Assembly (NCBI GenBank): GCA_021014945.1
Contig: MU266472.1
Span: 1 to 64,000, forward strand
Reading direction: 5' to 3'
From: Leucogyrophana mollusca
Taxonomy: Eukaryota > Basidiomycota > Agaricomycetes > Boletales
DNA: 64,000 nucleotides
Shown piece by piece: positions 1 through 11,300 of this stretch. The stretch's first letter is position 1. Every line of letters begins with the position of its first letter. The position numbers and the translations under genes were made by a program. The notes under the pieces are model-generated. The model was not told where the DNA came from and ran no database searches. It saw only the letters and a program-made list of their open reading frames with translations.

Positions 1-164
1 ACAGACACCATCGTAAGTAACCCCCCTTCAAGGAATGCAGTTACCACTTGCAGGAACAATTTGAAAGCAGAGCCTTACTCTTAAATATTGGACATTCTCC
101 GGGGGCCAATATTAGCTGCGCTGCCCTTCACACTCACCTCGGTATTTTTGGATGCGGGATTTGA
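1..164 (+). CDS. Possible 3' end of a gene entering from the left
   Basis: A canonical donor (gtaagt, from base 13) follows a short open stretch. An acceptor ending at base 53 is followed by 36 open codons and a TGA at 162-164. If spliced this way it is the last exon of a gene that starts outside the window. I recognise no domain. The implied intron (41 nt) is shorter than most here, so this may be chance. Confidence 0.22.
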
Positions 165-741
165 CTCGACCACTTTGTGATGATTACGAAAAGTGAGCTA
201 CTTTGCGGCAATTGCCAAACTAAAAGCCTTATATAATGGCAACAATGGCCTTGTAATAACCGTTACAATAATTAGAGAAGTTCTGGCTCATGCATCCCTT
301 ACAAGGTCTGTGTATTCCATTGGCCAAAATTTTCCGGACGCCTGATGTCACTTAGGCACTGTCTTCTGATGCTACATTTGCGCTGTGTATGCTGTATAAT
401 ACTGTGGCGCTTCTGGTAGGCCAATCAACCTGGAGGCCCGCTCTCGGCATCACAGTCGGAATAGTCGGTCTAATCGCATTGGCGAAAGCGACGTTAGTAT
501 GGAGGAAGCTCGCGGGGGGCAATGGCACTAGGATCAGAAGCATACAGTAGGGGGATCTATGTTCGATGTCAGCATACGCGATGGTATCAGCGCTCCACTC
601 AATCGTGTGCATCTCCATTCACATTCACAGATTGTAGCCCTAGCCTTCCGAACCTTTCCGTTGTACAAGTATAGACTTTATGTTTCGTGTATGTTGCATC
701 CTGACATCCTAATGTCCGCCCTCGCTACTCTCGGGCCTCGT
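165..741. other. Intergenic stretch, no convincing gene
   Basis: No recognisable gene. An 88-codon minus-strand ORF with its own ATG (618 down to 352) ends in this stretch. It has no recognisable domain and no clear codon bias, so I do not call it a gene. The downstream side is the 3' flank of the inositol monophosphatase gene. Confidence 0.4.
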
Positions 742-2160
742 TTACTTCGGATCAACGTCCTCAACAGTTTCGTAGAACTCTCTCGCGATCCTCTGTTGGG
801 CTTCCCTGCCTGATTCGGATGGCGTGTCGGCGATGGCGCGGATGACGAGGTATTTACGTCCAGCAAGTATTTCAGGAGTGACCTTGAATGGATCAGTCGA
901 GGGATTTCCGGATGTCGCTGAAGTGAGAGCAGTGTGTGATCCGGTCACTACACCCCCCGACTCTTGAGCGATCACAATACCCGCCTGTCGAAGATTTCAA
1001 CATTAGCCCTCATATAAATCAGACGAATGTGGAGTACTTACACAAACGTCCCATGGCCTTTGAGAAGAGTGGGTTCTGTGAGTATTTTCAGGTGCTGGGG
1101 CGCTGTTATCACTTACCAACATCCAATTTCCCTTCAGGCGGATCATAAGTCAGATATTATTCGAAGCCGTTGACGCAAGATGACAGACCAGTACATGTCC
1201 AGTCCACCCTGGGCAACCATCGCAAAATTGAGGGCTGCACTCCCAAGTGAGCGCAGCGAGTGTGCCATGCGCCCTCCTACGATGCCTTCGGCCGGATCGC
1301 CTGCAAGTCGGAGGAAAGAGCTCGACTTCCCCGTAAGGGTCCCTTCTCCACGATCAGAGCCCCATTCGATAGCTATAAATGAACCTGAAGTCAAGGTGAT
1401 ATCACGGGGTCAAGCTTGCGCTTTCTTACCAACCAGAGCCTTTGACAGAGAGTTGAGGGGTTTAGGTGCGGCGAGTGGAAGTTTCAATGGCTGGCTAGAT
1501 CCTCGGGTGAGGTATGCACCCTGACCTTCAATGGCGGTATACTGAGAGGAGCGTCAGCGGAGGTGATTCGAACCTGTTCTAGCGCTCACTAGATGCTCCA
1601 AGAAAGGGTTGAATACAACACCAAGTACGGGTCTCTTTTGATAGATCAATCCAAGGGAGATGCAGGCAAAGGGGAATCCATGAACGAAATTGGTTGTGCC
1701 ATCTATTCATGACATCATGAAGCATATTCACGCAAACCAAACGGAACACTGTACCTATGGGATCAACACAGAAAGTCGGCTCGTCAGTCAGATCGGGACG
1801 CGCCCCTGCTGAATATGACTCTTCCCCTATGCTACCATTCAAAAGAACCTGCGATTAGTAGTGATGCTGGACGGTATGTCTGTGCAGGGGAAATCCCAAA
1901 GCGACGAAAAGAGCGACGATGACTCACAACTTGAAGCCAGGATAGGCTTTGGCGATTTCACTCTTTACCAGCTCTTCAACTGCGACATCATATTCCGTTA
2001 CCAGATCGACGGAATTTTTCTTCTCGTTCACGTCAGAAGCGGATTGAACTGCTTGCGAGCCCTCCAGAATGAGAGTACCTGCAGTCCGGGCGAGGTTGAC
2101 CGTGAAAGTCAGAACGGATCGCAGCGCTGACGGGGTCAGCAATTCGGTTTTGGCAGACAT
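742..2160 (-). CDS. Inositol monophosphatase
   Basis: Mg-dependent, Li-sensitive hydrolysis of inositol monophosphates to myo-inositol, in the cytosol (known of the family). The spliced protein shows the family blocks in order: an N-terminal helix with the [11 protein letters not shown] segment, the GEES motif, the metal-binding DPIDGTTNF motif (split by an intron after DPI), and a C-terminal [15 protein letters not shown] / [17 protein letters not shown] block. The start is ATG at 2160 ([13 protein letters not shown]); an in-frame TTG further upstream is ignored. At least five introns are visible; the first is 1927-1832, with exon 2 beginning at 1831. Length is about 300 aa, normal for the family. 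It is divergent from proteasome alpha5, with 393 bp between the start codons. All key motifs look intact. Confidence 0.9.
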
Positions 2161-2553
2161 CGTGATGGATGAAGCGAAAGGCAAGTCACGATGTGATCGG
2201 CCGACTGATGTGGAGTACTAGTACTAGCGGTGTGCAACCGATATACCACGGACTTAGGAAACCCAAAGGCAGCCTGCACCCTCAAAACGTAGGCCATGAC
2301 TCGGAGATGATCCTGATCTAGCTGTGATCCATTTCTTAGCGCTTTCCGTAACTTTTGGTGACGGTTGTACGTTTCTGTGAGGTGGTTGAGGATGAACGTG
2401 CTTTCATTGAGATATGTCTAGGAATAGAAGGACGTTCTCACAGCTATACCTGGTACCGCGACGCGCGTTGCGGTATACGCAAGACAAGCCCTCTGCTCTG
2501 CTGAATTCGTCTCCCTGTTATTTCCTTCCGCCGCGCTTTTCTATCGGGAAAAC
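2161..2553. promoter_or_regulatory. Shared promoter region of IMPase (-) and proteasome alpha5 (+)
   Basis: 393 bp between two divergent ATGs with no ORF of its own. No clear TATA box was seen. It must carry both core promoters, but no specific factor site can be assigned. Confidence 0.5.
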
Positions 2554-3606
2554 ATGTTCTTGACGCGCTCAGAATACGGTAGGATCTTCGCAGTCGTAGT
2601 TGTGACTTAGAGTGTTACTAATCATGTTTGGGTAGACCGAGGTGTCAATACCTTCTCGCCAGAGGGACGATTGTTCCAAGGTACGTTCCATCCCACGTCA
2701 CATTGATTCGGATTGCGCTAACAAAACTCTTAGTGGAGTACGCCATTGAAGCGATTAAAGTAGGGCTTCAATTGTTTCTAATGTGATACATTCGCTCAAG
2801 ACCGGTTGTCCAGCTTGGTTCAACAACAGTTGGTATTCGCACTCCCGAAGGCGTCGTTCTGGCTGTAGAGAAGCGTGTACAGTCACCTCTGTTAGAGTCG
2901 AGTTCGATCGAGAAAATCATGGAGATCGACTCGCACCTTGGTTGCGCAATGTCTGGCCTAACAGCTGACGCTCGGACAATGATCGACCACGCACGCGTCA
3001 CAGCGCAGAATCATGCGTTTACGTATGACGAGAAGATCAAGGTTGAGAGCGCCACCCAGGCAGTATGCGACTTGGCACTGCGGTTTGGTGAGAGTGTGCA
3101 TGACGAGGACGCAATGATGAGTCGACCCTTCGGCGTAGCTCTCCTGATCGCAGGAGTTGACGAACTTGGGCCACAACTGTATGTTACATCTGACCCAGGC
3201 GATACACGTGCTGATATGCTGGCAGGTACCATACTGATCCCTCAGGGACGTTCATGCGTTATGATGCGAAGGCTATCGGATCAGGTTCAGAGGCAGCACA
3301 GAGCGAGCTCCAGGACAAGTGGCACAAGGTAGGCGCTACCTTTACTCGTATCGTACCGATCTCATACTAGATCATAAGCAAATGACCCTCGCGGAAGCTC
3401 AGAAGTTGACGCTTAGAGTGTTGAAACAAGTGATGGAAGAGAAGCTAGATCAGCATAATGTTCAGCTTGCACAGGTGTGGCTTTATCCTGCTCCCCCGAC
3501 GTCGCGTCGTACGATTGACTGGCCGGCATACTTGTAGGTGACTCCGCAGCAAGGGTTTGAGATACTGGATGAGGTGAAGCTCAAGGAGATCATCGAAGTC
3601 ATGTAA
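2554..3606 (+). CDS. PUP2: 20S proteasome subunit alpha type-5
   Basis: Alpha-ring subunit of the 20S proteasome. The spliced start ([20 protein letters not shown]) and the following [12 protein letters not shown] are the alpha5 signature; MTLAEAQK and a C-terminal KEIIEVM segment complete the fold. Exons inferred: 2554-2578, 2636-2680, 2734-2759, 2814-3198, 3246-3328, 3379-3474 and 3538-3606, giving 242 aa against 241 in human PSMA5. Six introns are present. The fourth (3199-3245) begins with GC if the family length is respected; a GT-AG alternative (3208-3245) would be only 38 nt and would add three residues (see findings). It runs towards the G-alpha gene, with about 320 bp between stop codons. 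Confidence 0.95.
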
Positions 3607-3926
3607 AAGTAATTGCAATGGATTTGACCTCGAACTCAGCCTCGATAATGATTCAAATTGTCAAAACAACAACGGTTCCTTTAAAACCAATTAGTTGACA
3701 TGTAATGTAAACTGCACTACTAGAACAAAACATTATAACGAGAGGTGACATGTAAGTATACAGCCGAAAGCGAGGTAGAAAGACAATCGAACTCGACACG
3801 ATGATGCTTGGGTGTAGTAACAAATGCGAATAACGGGAGGGAATAAAAAAGAGTGAATTCAGGGGGAAGGCAAAGAGCTCGTGGACGGGCGGTATCCGTT
3901 CTGAAAGAAAGTAGTGCACAGCAGGA
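3607..3926. other. Convergent 3' flanks of PUP2 and G-alpha
   Basis: AT-rich 320-bp stretch between two stop codons facing each other. It has no coding signal on either strand and presumably holds both 3' UTRs and poly(A) sites. Confidence 0.5.
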
Positions 3927-6347
3927 CTACATCAAATGAAGGCTCCTGAGGTTGGCCTTGATGATGATGTCTCGCACTAAACGGGCTAAGTTTAGTACCA
4001 ACACCAATACGGGAATTACAAAACGTATGGCTTACCGCTTTGGATGATTTTGGCCGTTCGTTGAGTGTCAGTGACCGAAGTAAGATGTACTGAAGTATCA
4101 TTTCAGTACAAAAAAAGCTCCCAATAAACGAGAGTACTCACTCTTGAATTCCCGATCTGCTCTTGCGGTGTATTCTTGGTGTATGGCTCCAAATTTATTG
4201 TAGAAATCTGTACCCACGGGTCAGCGGGCTGCGTGAGAGCTGTCTGTAGGAAAGAAAGTGGGCGTACATTCCGAAACGCTGGCATAGTCATTGGATCTAC
4301 TTCCATACTGCGGCATGTATTGATTGAGCCGTACGCCGCTCTTCAGTTTGGCCTAAGCGTATCGTGAGCATTATCGTCACCCTTGACTTCAGCGATTAAC
4401 TCCTACCTGTAGTAAATCGATCTTGTTCAAGAATAATACGATGCTGACGTTTGCTAGTAGCTTGTTGGAAACTAAATTTTTCCAGAGCTGCATCGAGTCA
4501 TCCAACCTATTGACAGTTGGGTCCTATAATTTCAACTATCAGATACGAGCTCTCCGCGTTTGCTGTTCTCTTACCTCGGCTAGCACTTGATCAAATGCGG
4601 AGATAGGGGCGAGAAAGATGACTGCATTCACTGGAAAAGGGGGTAAGCAGGACGATGGATATGGTGATAGTATCAATTACCATCTTCGAAATACGGCGCC
4701 CACGCATGCCTCTGGTTCCTGGCTCCTCCGACATCGTAGATTTTCCAGTTGACCCCGCGGCGCTGGGCATCATATATGATAAACGAGTGTTCCACGACGC
4801 CCATAGTCTTCAGGCGTGCCTTCAAGACGTCTTCTGCAAATAGGTTGGCAGCAAATTCAGAGCATAGCATCACAGTAGGGGATCGGGTGCATACGATCAG
4901 TTGGAAAATAGCGAAGCGCCGTAATTCGAGAGATCTCGTCCATAAAGCTACGGGCAGTCGTCAGAGCTTATAGATCTCGCTCAAAACGGCGCACTTACAA
5001 ACCGCTGCTCTCTTCAAGCCGTAGACGCTTCTCCCGCAGGCGCTGCTTGACACTGGGGTCTTTCCACAACGCGAGCATCGCCGGAGCGCACGAGTTGAGT
5101 ACATGAACGGGGTCCGTTGGATCATCCCACCAGCCCTCGATCTCATTGGTATGTGCGCTTTTTGGGCTCTTGATCCTATTTCCCAACGAAAAATGTTTCT
5201 TCCAGTTTGACGTGTGGTGTACGGTAACTTCCGTATGCTTTGATTGAGATGAGGAGTTACTGGATCCACCCGGGGAAGGTAGGCCGTGACTGGTGGACGG
5301 TGAAAGCGGGGATATGGGTGACTCAAATGAGCGAGGTGGAGGAATAGATATAACGGGTGATGGGCGGCCATTCTTTCCAATTGCGACCCGATTGTAGTTA
5401 CCGGTGGCGTATGCACTCCAGTTGGGCTGCTTTGGCGTAACTTGGGTGGGCTCATCTTCGTCGTCATCGGGTGAGGAAAGCATACGTATCAATCGCGCCT
5501 CGAGATTCTTCAGAGGTTCAAGGCGTTGACGGTACTGTTCGTACTTAGCAACTCGTGTGCCGGAAAGTGCAGACGCTGGGCGTCCGCGCGCGGAGATAAT
5601 GATCGACGCTGGTTCACCCTCGTGATCATCAGGATCGTCCAGCTGGTCAGATTCAGGGGAGATGGTATCGAGAATTCTTAGAGCCAAGTGAGCATGAATG
5701 GCACAAGTTTAGCCAAAGATAATACAGAGGACATACCTCCGAACAGATCGAACTAAATTAAGGTATATCACGGCTCGCCAGGCGATCCTATCGGCTTGAA
5801 ATGCAGCGTGCGCATGCATGAGCTGAAATTCTGTGAACAACGGTGGTCAGACGCCATATCCTCCAGATAACATAGCACTGGCGCTCTAGCTCCCAGCCCG
5901 CCTATAACAGCATAACATCTGTCACACCCAGGCCCTCACAGAGTTATACGCCCACAGAATACCAGTATCCAAGCAGATATGCCATTGTAGGCGTCCGGGC
6001 GGATGAGAAAAATATGACAGCAAGGAGGCCCCCGTGCATAAGACATCATATGAAACAGCATTTGAGAGCACTACGAACTAGCAAAGTGGGAACTCACGCT
6101 TCAAAGTGGTACTCTTGCCACTCTCACTCTGTCCGAGAAGCAGGATCTTGACTTCTGGTTTTGCCTTCTTTTTCTCGGCTCTAAGCATCTCGTCTATGCT
6201 ATCGCTCACTCTTTTGGCCTCTGACTCCTCAAGCAGTCGCTTTTCACGTTCGGCAGGACTTTCGTTGGGAGGCGGCCTGAGCGCAGCTGACAGAGGATCG
6301 GAGAGAGATCGGCGCCTGTTTGGCTGCAAGGATGGCGCTGCCATCAT
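3927..6347 (-). CDS. Atypical heterotrimeric G-protein alpha subunit
   Basis: G-alpha subunit of roughly 554 aa against about 353 normally. It shows G1 (GQSESGKST), helical-domain entry (QFQLMHAHAAF, WRAVIYLN), FFMDEISRIT, switch I (RLKTMGVVE), switch II (DVGGARNQRHAW), G4 (NKID) and G5 (TSVTDT), ending IIIKANLRSLHLM. The start is ATG at 6347; ATG 6344 follows directly. Three departures from the family are directly visible. The catalytic Gln after DVGG is Ala. The N-terminus (MMAAPSLQ) has no Gly2 for myristoylation and no MGC palmitoylation box. About 200 Pro/Ser/Asp-rich residues (exon around 5690-5000) are inserted in the helical domain. The switch I Arg and the Mg-binding Thr are kept. 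Expanded families of divergent G-alphas are known in mushrooms; slow hydrolysis here is inference. Confidence 0.9.
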
Positions 6348-7316
6348 GGGCAACGGCGACCAGGACGGCAAGAGTGAAAGTACAGAGCCAAGGGCAAAAT
6401 CCTCCGGCGCGCTTGAGAACTGAATTTATACTTGCAAGAAGAAACTGACGAGAAACTAGTCGCGACGGGGGAGAAGGCCTTCCAAAAGAAGGTTCCAGCG
6501 GTACCTCACGTGGGCCAATCTCAGATTTAATCCTTATTCTTTGGCTAGGTTTGTATGTCACAAGTCACGGAATAAACAGGTTCTCTTCGTACGCTTGCGA
6601 TTTTGCCTCAGCATCCTTGCTCTAAGCAGTTATGGAAGACTGCTACCTTATTGTTGACATGGCTTGGAAAGCTGCTCTTCTACCTGGATACGTGGCGCTA
6701 CGTTTCGCACAGCAAGTTGAGGCAGGGTGCCCTGGAAGTTCACGGAACATCTAGTGAAGGAAATATCGGCGACTACAAGGCTATCCGGACGACTTCGGTC
6801 CTCTTGCGGTGCTTCTGCGAAGAACCCTCCGTCACGCATGCGAAATCCTCTCGCTGAGCAGCGCATATCGTTTATGCATCCGACCTTGAGCCGGAATCGC
6901 TCAATTCAGAGCTTCGAATCCCAAGACATACCGCCCGAAGTCACTTTAGTGTGACACGTCCCCCTGGGTCATCTTTGCTTTTGCAGCGAGTGCGTTCTAT
7001 TTTCCTTTACAGGGATCATTGAAAAATGTATATCCGTGAGTGACCGCGATCGCTCTTCTGTACAATGACTCTGGCAATTTGGAGCACGCTTTCAGCGCTT
7101 TTCTCTCCTAGACACGTAAAGTTCTCGAAAGAAGACATATAGAAGCCTAATATCCCGACAGGCGCGAGAACTTTCTTCAGTAGTACGGTGTCAGCCTATA
7201 TGCAGGCCTCCGCCGATTGCTATCTTCAGTAGGTTGAAATCTCTAATCCGTTTTGGACACCTCTACCGTTCCGATGTGTCATTCCAACGGAACCGGTCCA
7301 CTGGTGTTCACCAGCG

Positions 7317-7324
7317 TATAAAAG
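7317..7324 (+). promoter_or_regulatory. TATA-like box
   Basis: TATAAAAG, about 140 bp before the ATG at 7459 of the tentative multi-exon gene. The spacing is long for a fungal core promoter, so the link is weak. Confidence 0.3.
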
Positions 7325-7458
7325 TAGGTATGCTCCACCACAATCGATATTTAGATCTACAGCCGAGCCTTTGTTCGCACTCATCTCACACTAACGTCGA
7401 CATTTCTAGGGGATCTCCGAGCAGCTTTCGTTGATCAGTCTACACTTCGCGGGAGGCC

Positions 7459-8274
7459 ATGATCATGACTGATCTGATGTCCTGGGTCTGGAGTAGTGCT
7501 CAGAATGGTGAGTGGTATATCTGGCTTCTCGGTATCTTTGCTGATGACTATCTTTCTATTCTGAACTTGGGTGTTCTGGGAAGATCTCAGGTCTTCTCGG
7601 ACACGCTACTTTAAATATTTACAACATAGTGCTCTACGACCCTTCTATGCTGCACTACGCTCCTCAAGTGCAGTCTACGTGTTACCAATATACATAATAC
7701 TGCTACACCTCGCGTTTTCATGTTCATTCTCCGCTGGGCGGCGAAACAGCCACTTGACATCAATTTGTTCGGATCTCTGCGAATGTGGCATTCTAGCGCT
7801 GGGCAGAAGCCTATCGCCGTTCAGAGCATCGTCCACGCAGTTCCCGTACATTTGGTCAATTACGACCAACTGCCAACCAGGTTCTTACAGGCGGCGACCT
7901 TGACAATATTCTAAATGGTTCCAAGTTGTTGTCGGTCAAGATACACCCTGGACGTGTGCCCCGAGAAAAGGCGGGTGCCATGTTACTATCATGATGCTGA
8001 TGCTGATAGATCTATTTTAGTTAGCAGCCCCTTGAAAACTTTTGACAGGGATAAACCGCGTCGTAGACCTTGGGGATTGCGGATACTCCGTCTTGTTAAC
8101 CGCGTTGCCAACGGTGTAGCGCTCTTGCTGCTTGGGAAAAGCAACGTGAGGCGGAGGGGTTCAGGAACAAGTTCATGTGTCCGATCCGCTGATTCTTCGA
8201 CTCTGAACACTGGTCTCGAGGTACGCTCAGGCTCGCACATCAGTGGCATAGCTTGTCCACCTGAAACTGCGTGA
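7459..8274 (+). CDS. Possible multi-exon gene of unknown function
   Basis: Candidate start ATG at 7459 (MIMTDLMSWVWSSAQN), donor at 7508, acceptor near 7590 (ctcag), then LLGHATLNIYNIVLYDPS. A second intron (about 7671-7750) leads to PLDINLFGSLRMWHSSAGQ and an exon ending near 7879. Beyond that either a Cys/Arg-rich frame or a frame reading LTGGDLDNILNGSKLLSV could follow, joined through the acceptor at about 8020 (ttttag) to an Arg-rich exon (PRRRPWGLRILRLVNRVANG). No domain is recognised. RNA data are needed to choose the model; the 5' exon chain is more convincing than the 3' one. Confidence 0.3.
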
Positions 8275-8352
8275 TGCTGCCATATCTACCCCGGTTATTG
8301 TCGAGTTTTTTCTCAAGGCAACCTCGCTGCTCCCTTTTCATTCCACTCGTCC

Positions 8353-11300
8353 ATGTCCCCATATTATGTCGCTCGTTCTCCAGCTAAGTTATCTACTTCT
8401 CCCGGCGGAACTGTGGCCGCGTCGTCCAATGACTCGAAGCAATCCATCGCCGCCACTACCACCACTACACATACATCTGATACCATAATCGAACAATCGA
8501 ACTTCGGTCGAACCGAATCCCCATCCCCGAGCTCTCCGATTGTACAGAATCCTGCCACGATGGACGTTCCATCGAGCGCAGTTTCTCTCTCGAACCCCGG
8601 GGTTTCGGGTAGCCCAACGCGTGGTGGCACCAACTCGTCTGCTGGTCAGTCGACGTCGACATCTTCGGCGGGCGCTACGCCCGCTTCCGACGCTAACTTT
8701 GAGTCACGCAAGACCGCGACACAGTCAGCCGGCGTCTCTCATCAGACTTCTTCTGCCCCTGGCCATCCGTAAGTCACTAATTTTATCACTGCAGCAAACC
8801 GGGTTCTCACGCTAATCACTGTCTGCAGCCAATCTGCGACCTCTAACGTGAAGTCATATGGTCCACCAAGTATTAATAAAGGGCCAGGTACTGCTTCAGG
8901 TGTGGCACCATCGGACTCCCTACATCACCAATCTTCATCGAACACCACCATGAATGCGGGAGGCAAAGAGTCGTCGCCGAAGGATGGGCCAAGTGCGAAG
9001 GGCTCTGCGGATACCAACACGACCCCAGGAACCACGAGTAATCCGACCAGCAAGTTTCATAGCCAGTCGACCTCTTCGACCTCGAATAGCTCTACCTCGA
9101 GTAGCTCGATAACGATTACATCAAAGATGCTCAATGCCAGCTCTTCCTCTTTGACCAACTCTTCATCCCCAACCAGCTCTTCATTCTCAACCAGCTCTTC
9201 ATTCTCAACCAGCTCTTCATCTCCAACCGCCTCTTTGTCTTCGGCTCCCCCTGCGAGGACTCATCATAACCACACTCTAAGTATTCCCCCTAGCTCTACA
9301 ACATCTTCCGCACCGTTTCAATCGGGGAAAAACCATACTCAAACCGGTACTGTACAGTCGATTGGCAATGGAACATCATCGTCTTTGACCAGTTCAGGGA
9401 GCGTCGCCTCGACGAATTCAAGTTCCCAACATGATCCCATCTCATCGATAATAGGTGTTGTGTCAGCGCTGACTGACCTGCCACCGACTTCTCACACTCA
9501 TTCCACCAAACATTCAACATCCAACACTGTATCGACTTCTTCAACCAGCTCTCAAGCGGTTTCTTCCTCGTCAACTCCGACTTCTCACTCCACCTCGACC
9601 ACCACCAGTGCCTCCAACGTGAAGACAGACACCCATTCGGGTAGCAACACGCAGACAAATACGATACTTCTTGAATTCCCGCCTTCCGTTGGTCCTGTCC
9701 GCCTTGATCCGCCAGCATCAAGTAATTCTACCGCTCAGATAACAACGACAATGTCGCAGACCACATCGACTGGTCGAGGTACCCCAGCCCATACACCCCC
9801 CTTTGGTGTCGGCCTGCCAAGTCTGTCGCTGCCCACCCCATCTGAGCCAAGCATCGCAACACATTCCTACCATGGCACAATAACGACAACGTCGCAGACT
9901 ACATCTACATCGACTGGTCCGAGTGGCGTTCCATCAGCCTACGAACCCCCTTCTGGCGGCCCGGCAAATCTGACGACACTTATTCTATCTGATTCAGGCA
10001 CCGCAACGCACTCCTACAGTGGCGTAAATACGACTGGCTTGCCGACGGGTGGTGAGGAATTGTTTGCCACAGAAATGGCAAACCCTTCCCCCTCATTGTC
10101 GACGACCTCTGCTTCAGCTCGAGGTTCCAGCAGCCCTACAAGCAGCCCTTCCGATCGGGTGTATGGGGAGGTAACGACAACTATGTCAGGGAATCCTTCG
10201 ATTATCAGTTCTTCACCCCCGTCAGTACATGAATTCTTTTCTCTAAAACCTAAGCCACTGACGACCAACCTCGATGTTATGTCGACCAGTTTCATAAAGC
10301 CCCCGAATCAGGACCTTGTGTCCTCAGTCACTACAAATGAGTTTACCACAAGCTTTTTCACGAGTGATAGCATGTACTATTCGGCAGTGTCAACTACGAT
10401 CATCTCTGGGGGGAGCACCACTACACTCGTGTACTCCACAATGGAGTCCACTCCCGTTATTCTTCCAACTGTCGTGCCTGTCCAAACCGAAAGGTGCGCA
10501 TCGCTCTTGCAACTGCGTGCATTTTGGTGACATTGGCGTTTTCAGTTCTTCAAAGGGGGATAGTGTCGGCCCTCTCGTTGGAGGAACCGTCGGAGGCATC
10601 TTTTCTCTCCTCCTCTTAGGTCTTATCATTTGTTTTATGTTCCGACGCAGACGGCGCCTGCGTGGCAAAGAGTACGCTATCCCACCGTCCCCTCATTCAG
10701 ATACCGCCACCATCCGCGACCTGCATCAATCGGCCGCTAATCCTTTACTTGGTCTGCCCGAGCCCTCCATCACGGATGATCACTCCATCGGACACCAGAC
10801 TGCTCCTTCCGACCCCTTCTACTCGTCGCGCGACTCTGATTACGGCTCTTCGGAATTCTACTCGTCTGCAAGACAATCTGTGAACAGTCTGTTCACTTCC
10901 CAGAATGATTTGATTGTGACTCGTCCGGACTTAGTCTCCTCTGCTCTGGAGTTCCCAGTGTACGGGGAGATTGGAGCAGCCGTCGAAGACCCCTACTTGG
11001 ATGGTCCACACAGCTCTTTCCCATCCGATACTGCTAGCACCGAGAACCCCACAGAGGAATCGATCAAATCCGTCCCTATTTTCAAACCAATCACAACTGT
11101 AGTCGAAAATCCGTTCCTCGACGACGCCCAAGACGTCCCTGCCCCAAGTACAGACATCACCGACGAACGACCTTCGCCCACACGAATGCGGACTTGGTCT
11201 GACCAGCAGCGCGCTGCCGCTTCGTGGGCCGCTGCACTTGCGGCTGCGAGCCCAGTCGATGCGAAGCCTCCCACGGGTATATACATATCCAACCCTTTTA

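Larger units (their letters stand above)
6348..8352. other. 2.0-kb unresolved region with coding-like exons on the plus strand
   Basis: No gene could be closed. Coding-like pieces lie between good splice sites on the plus strand: an ATG at 6631 (MEDCYLIVDMAWKAALLPGY), an open frame near 6755-6880, and a chain at 7459-8274. A TATA-like box (7317-7324) precedes the chain. The 7459 exon ends at a gtgagt donor (7507), then continues LLGHATLNIYNIVLYDPS and PLDINLFGSLRMW. The later join around 7890-8025 is ambiguous; the final frame is Arg-rich. No family was recognised. This could be one fast-evolving multi-exon gene, two genes, or a decayed one. Confidence 0.35.

Noticed and set aside
1560..1585. 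tRNA-like B box (ggttcgaatc on the minus strand)
   Set aside because: Lies in an IMPase intron; no matching A box, T-stem pairing or acceptor stem could be formed.
4961..5467. 168-codon minus-strand ORF
   Set aside because: Out-of-frame shadow of the G-alpha insert exon.
9296..9721. 141-codon minus-strand ORF
   Set aside because: Antisense shadow of the Ser/Thr-rich mucin coding sequence; low-complexity codons keep the reverse frame open.
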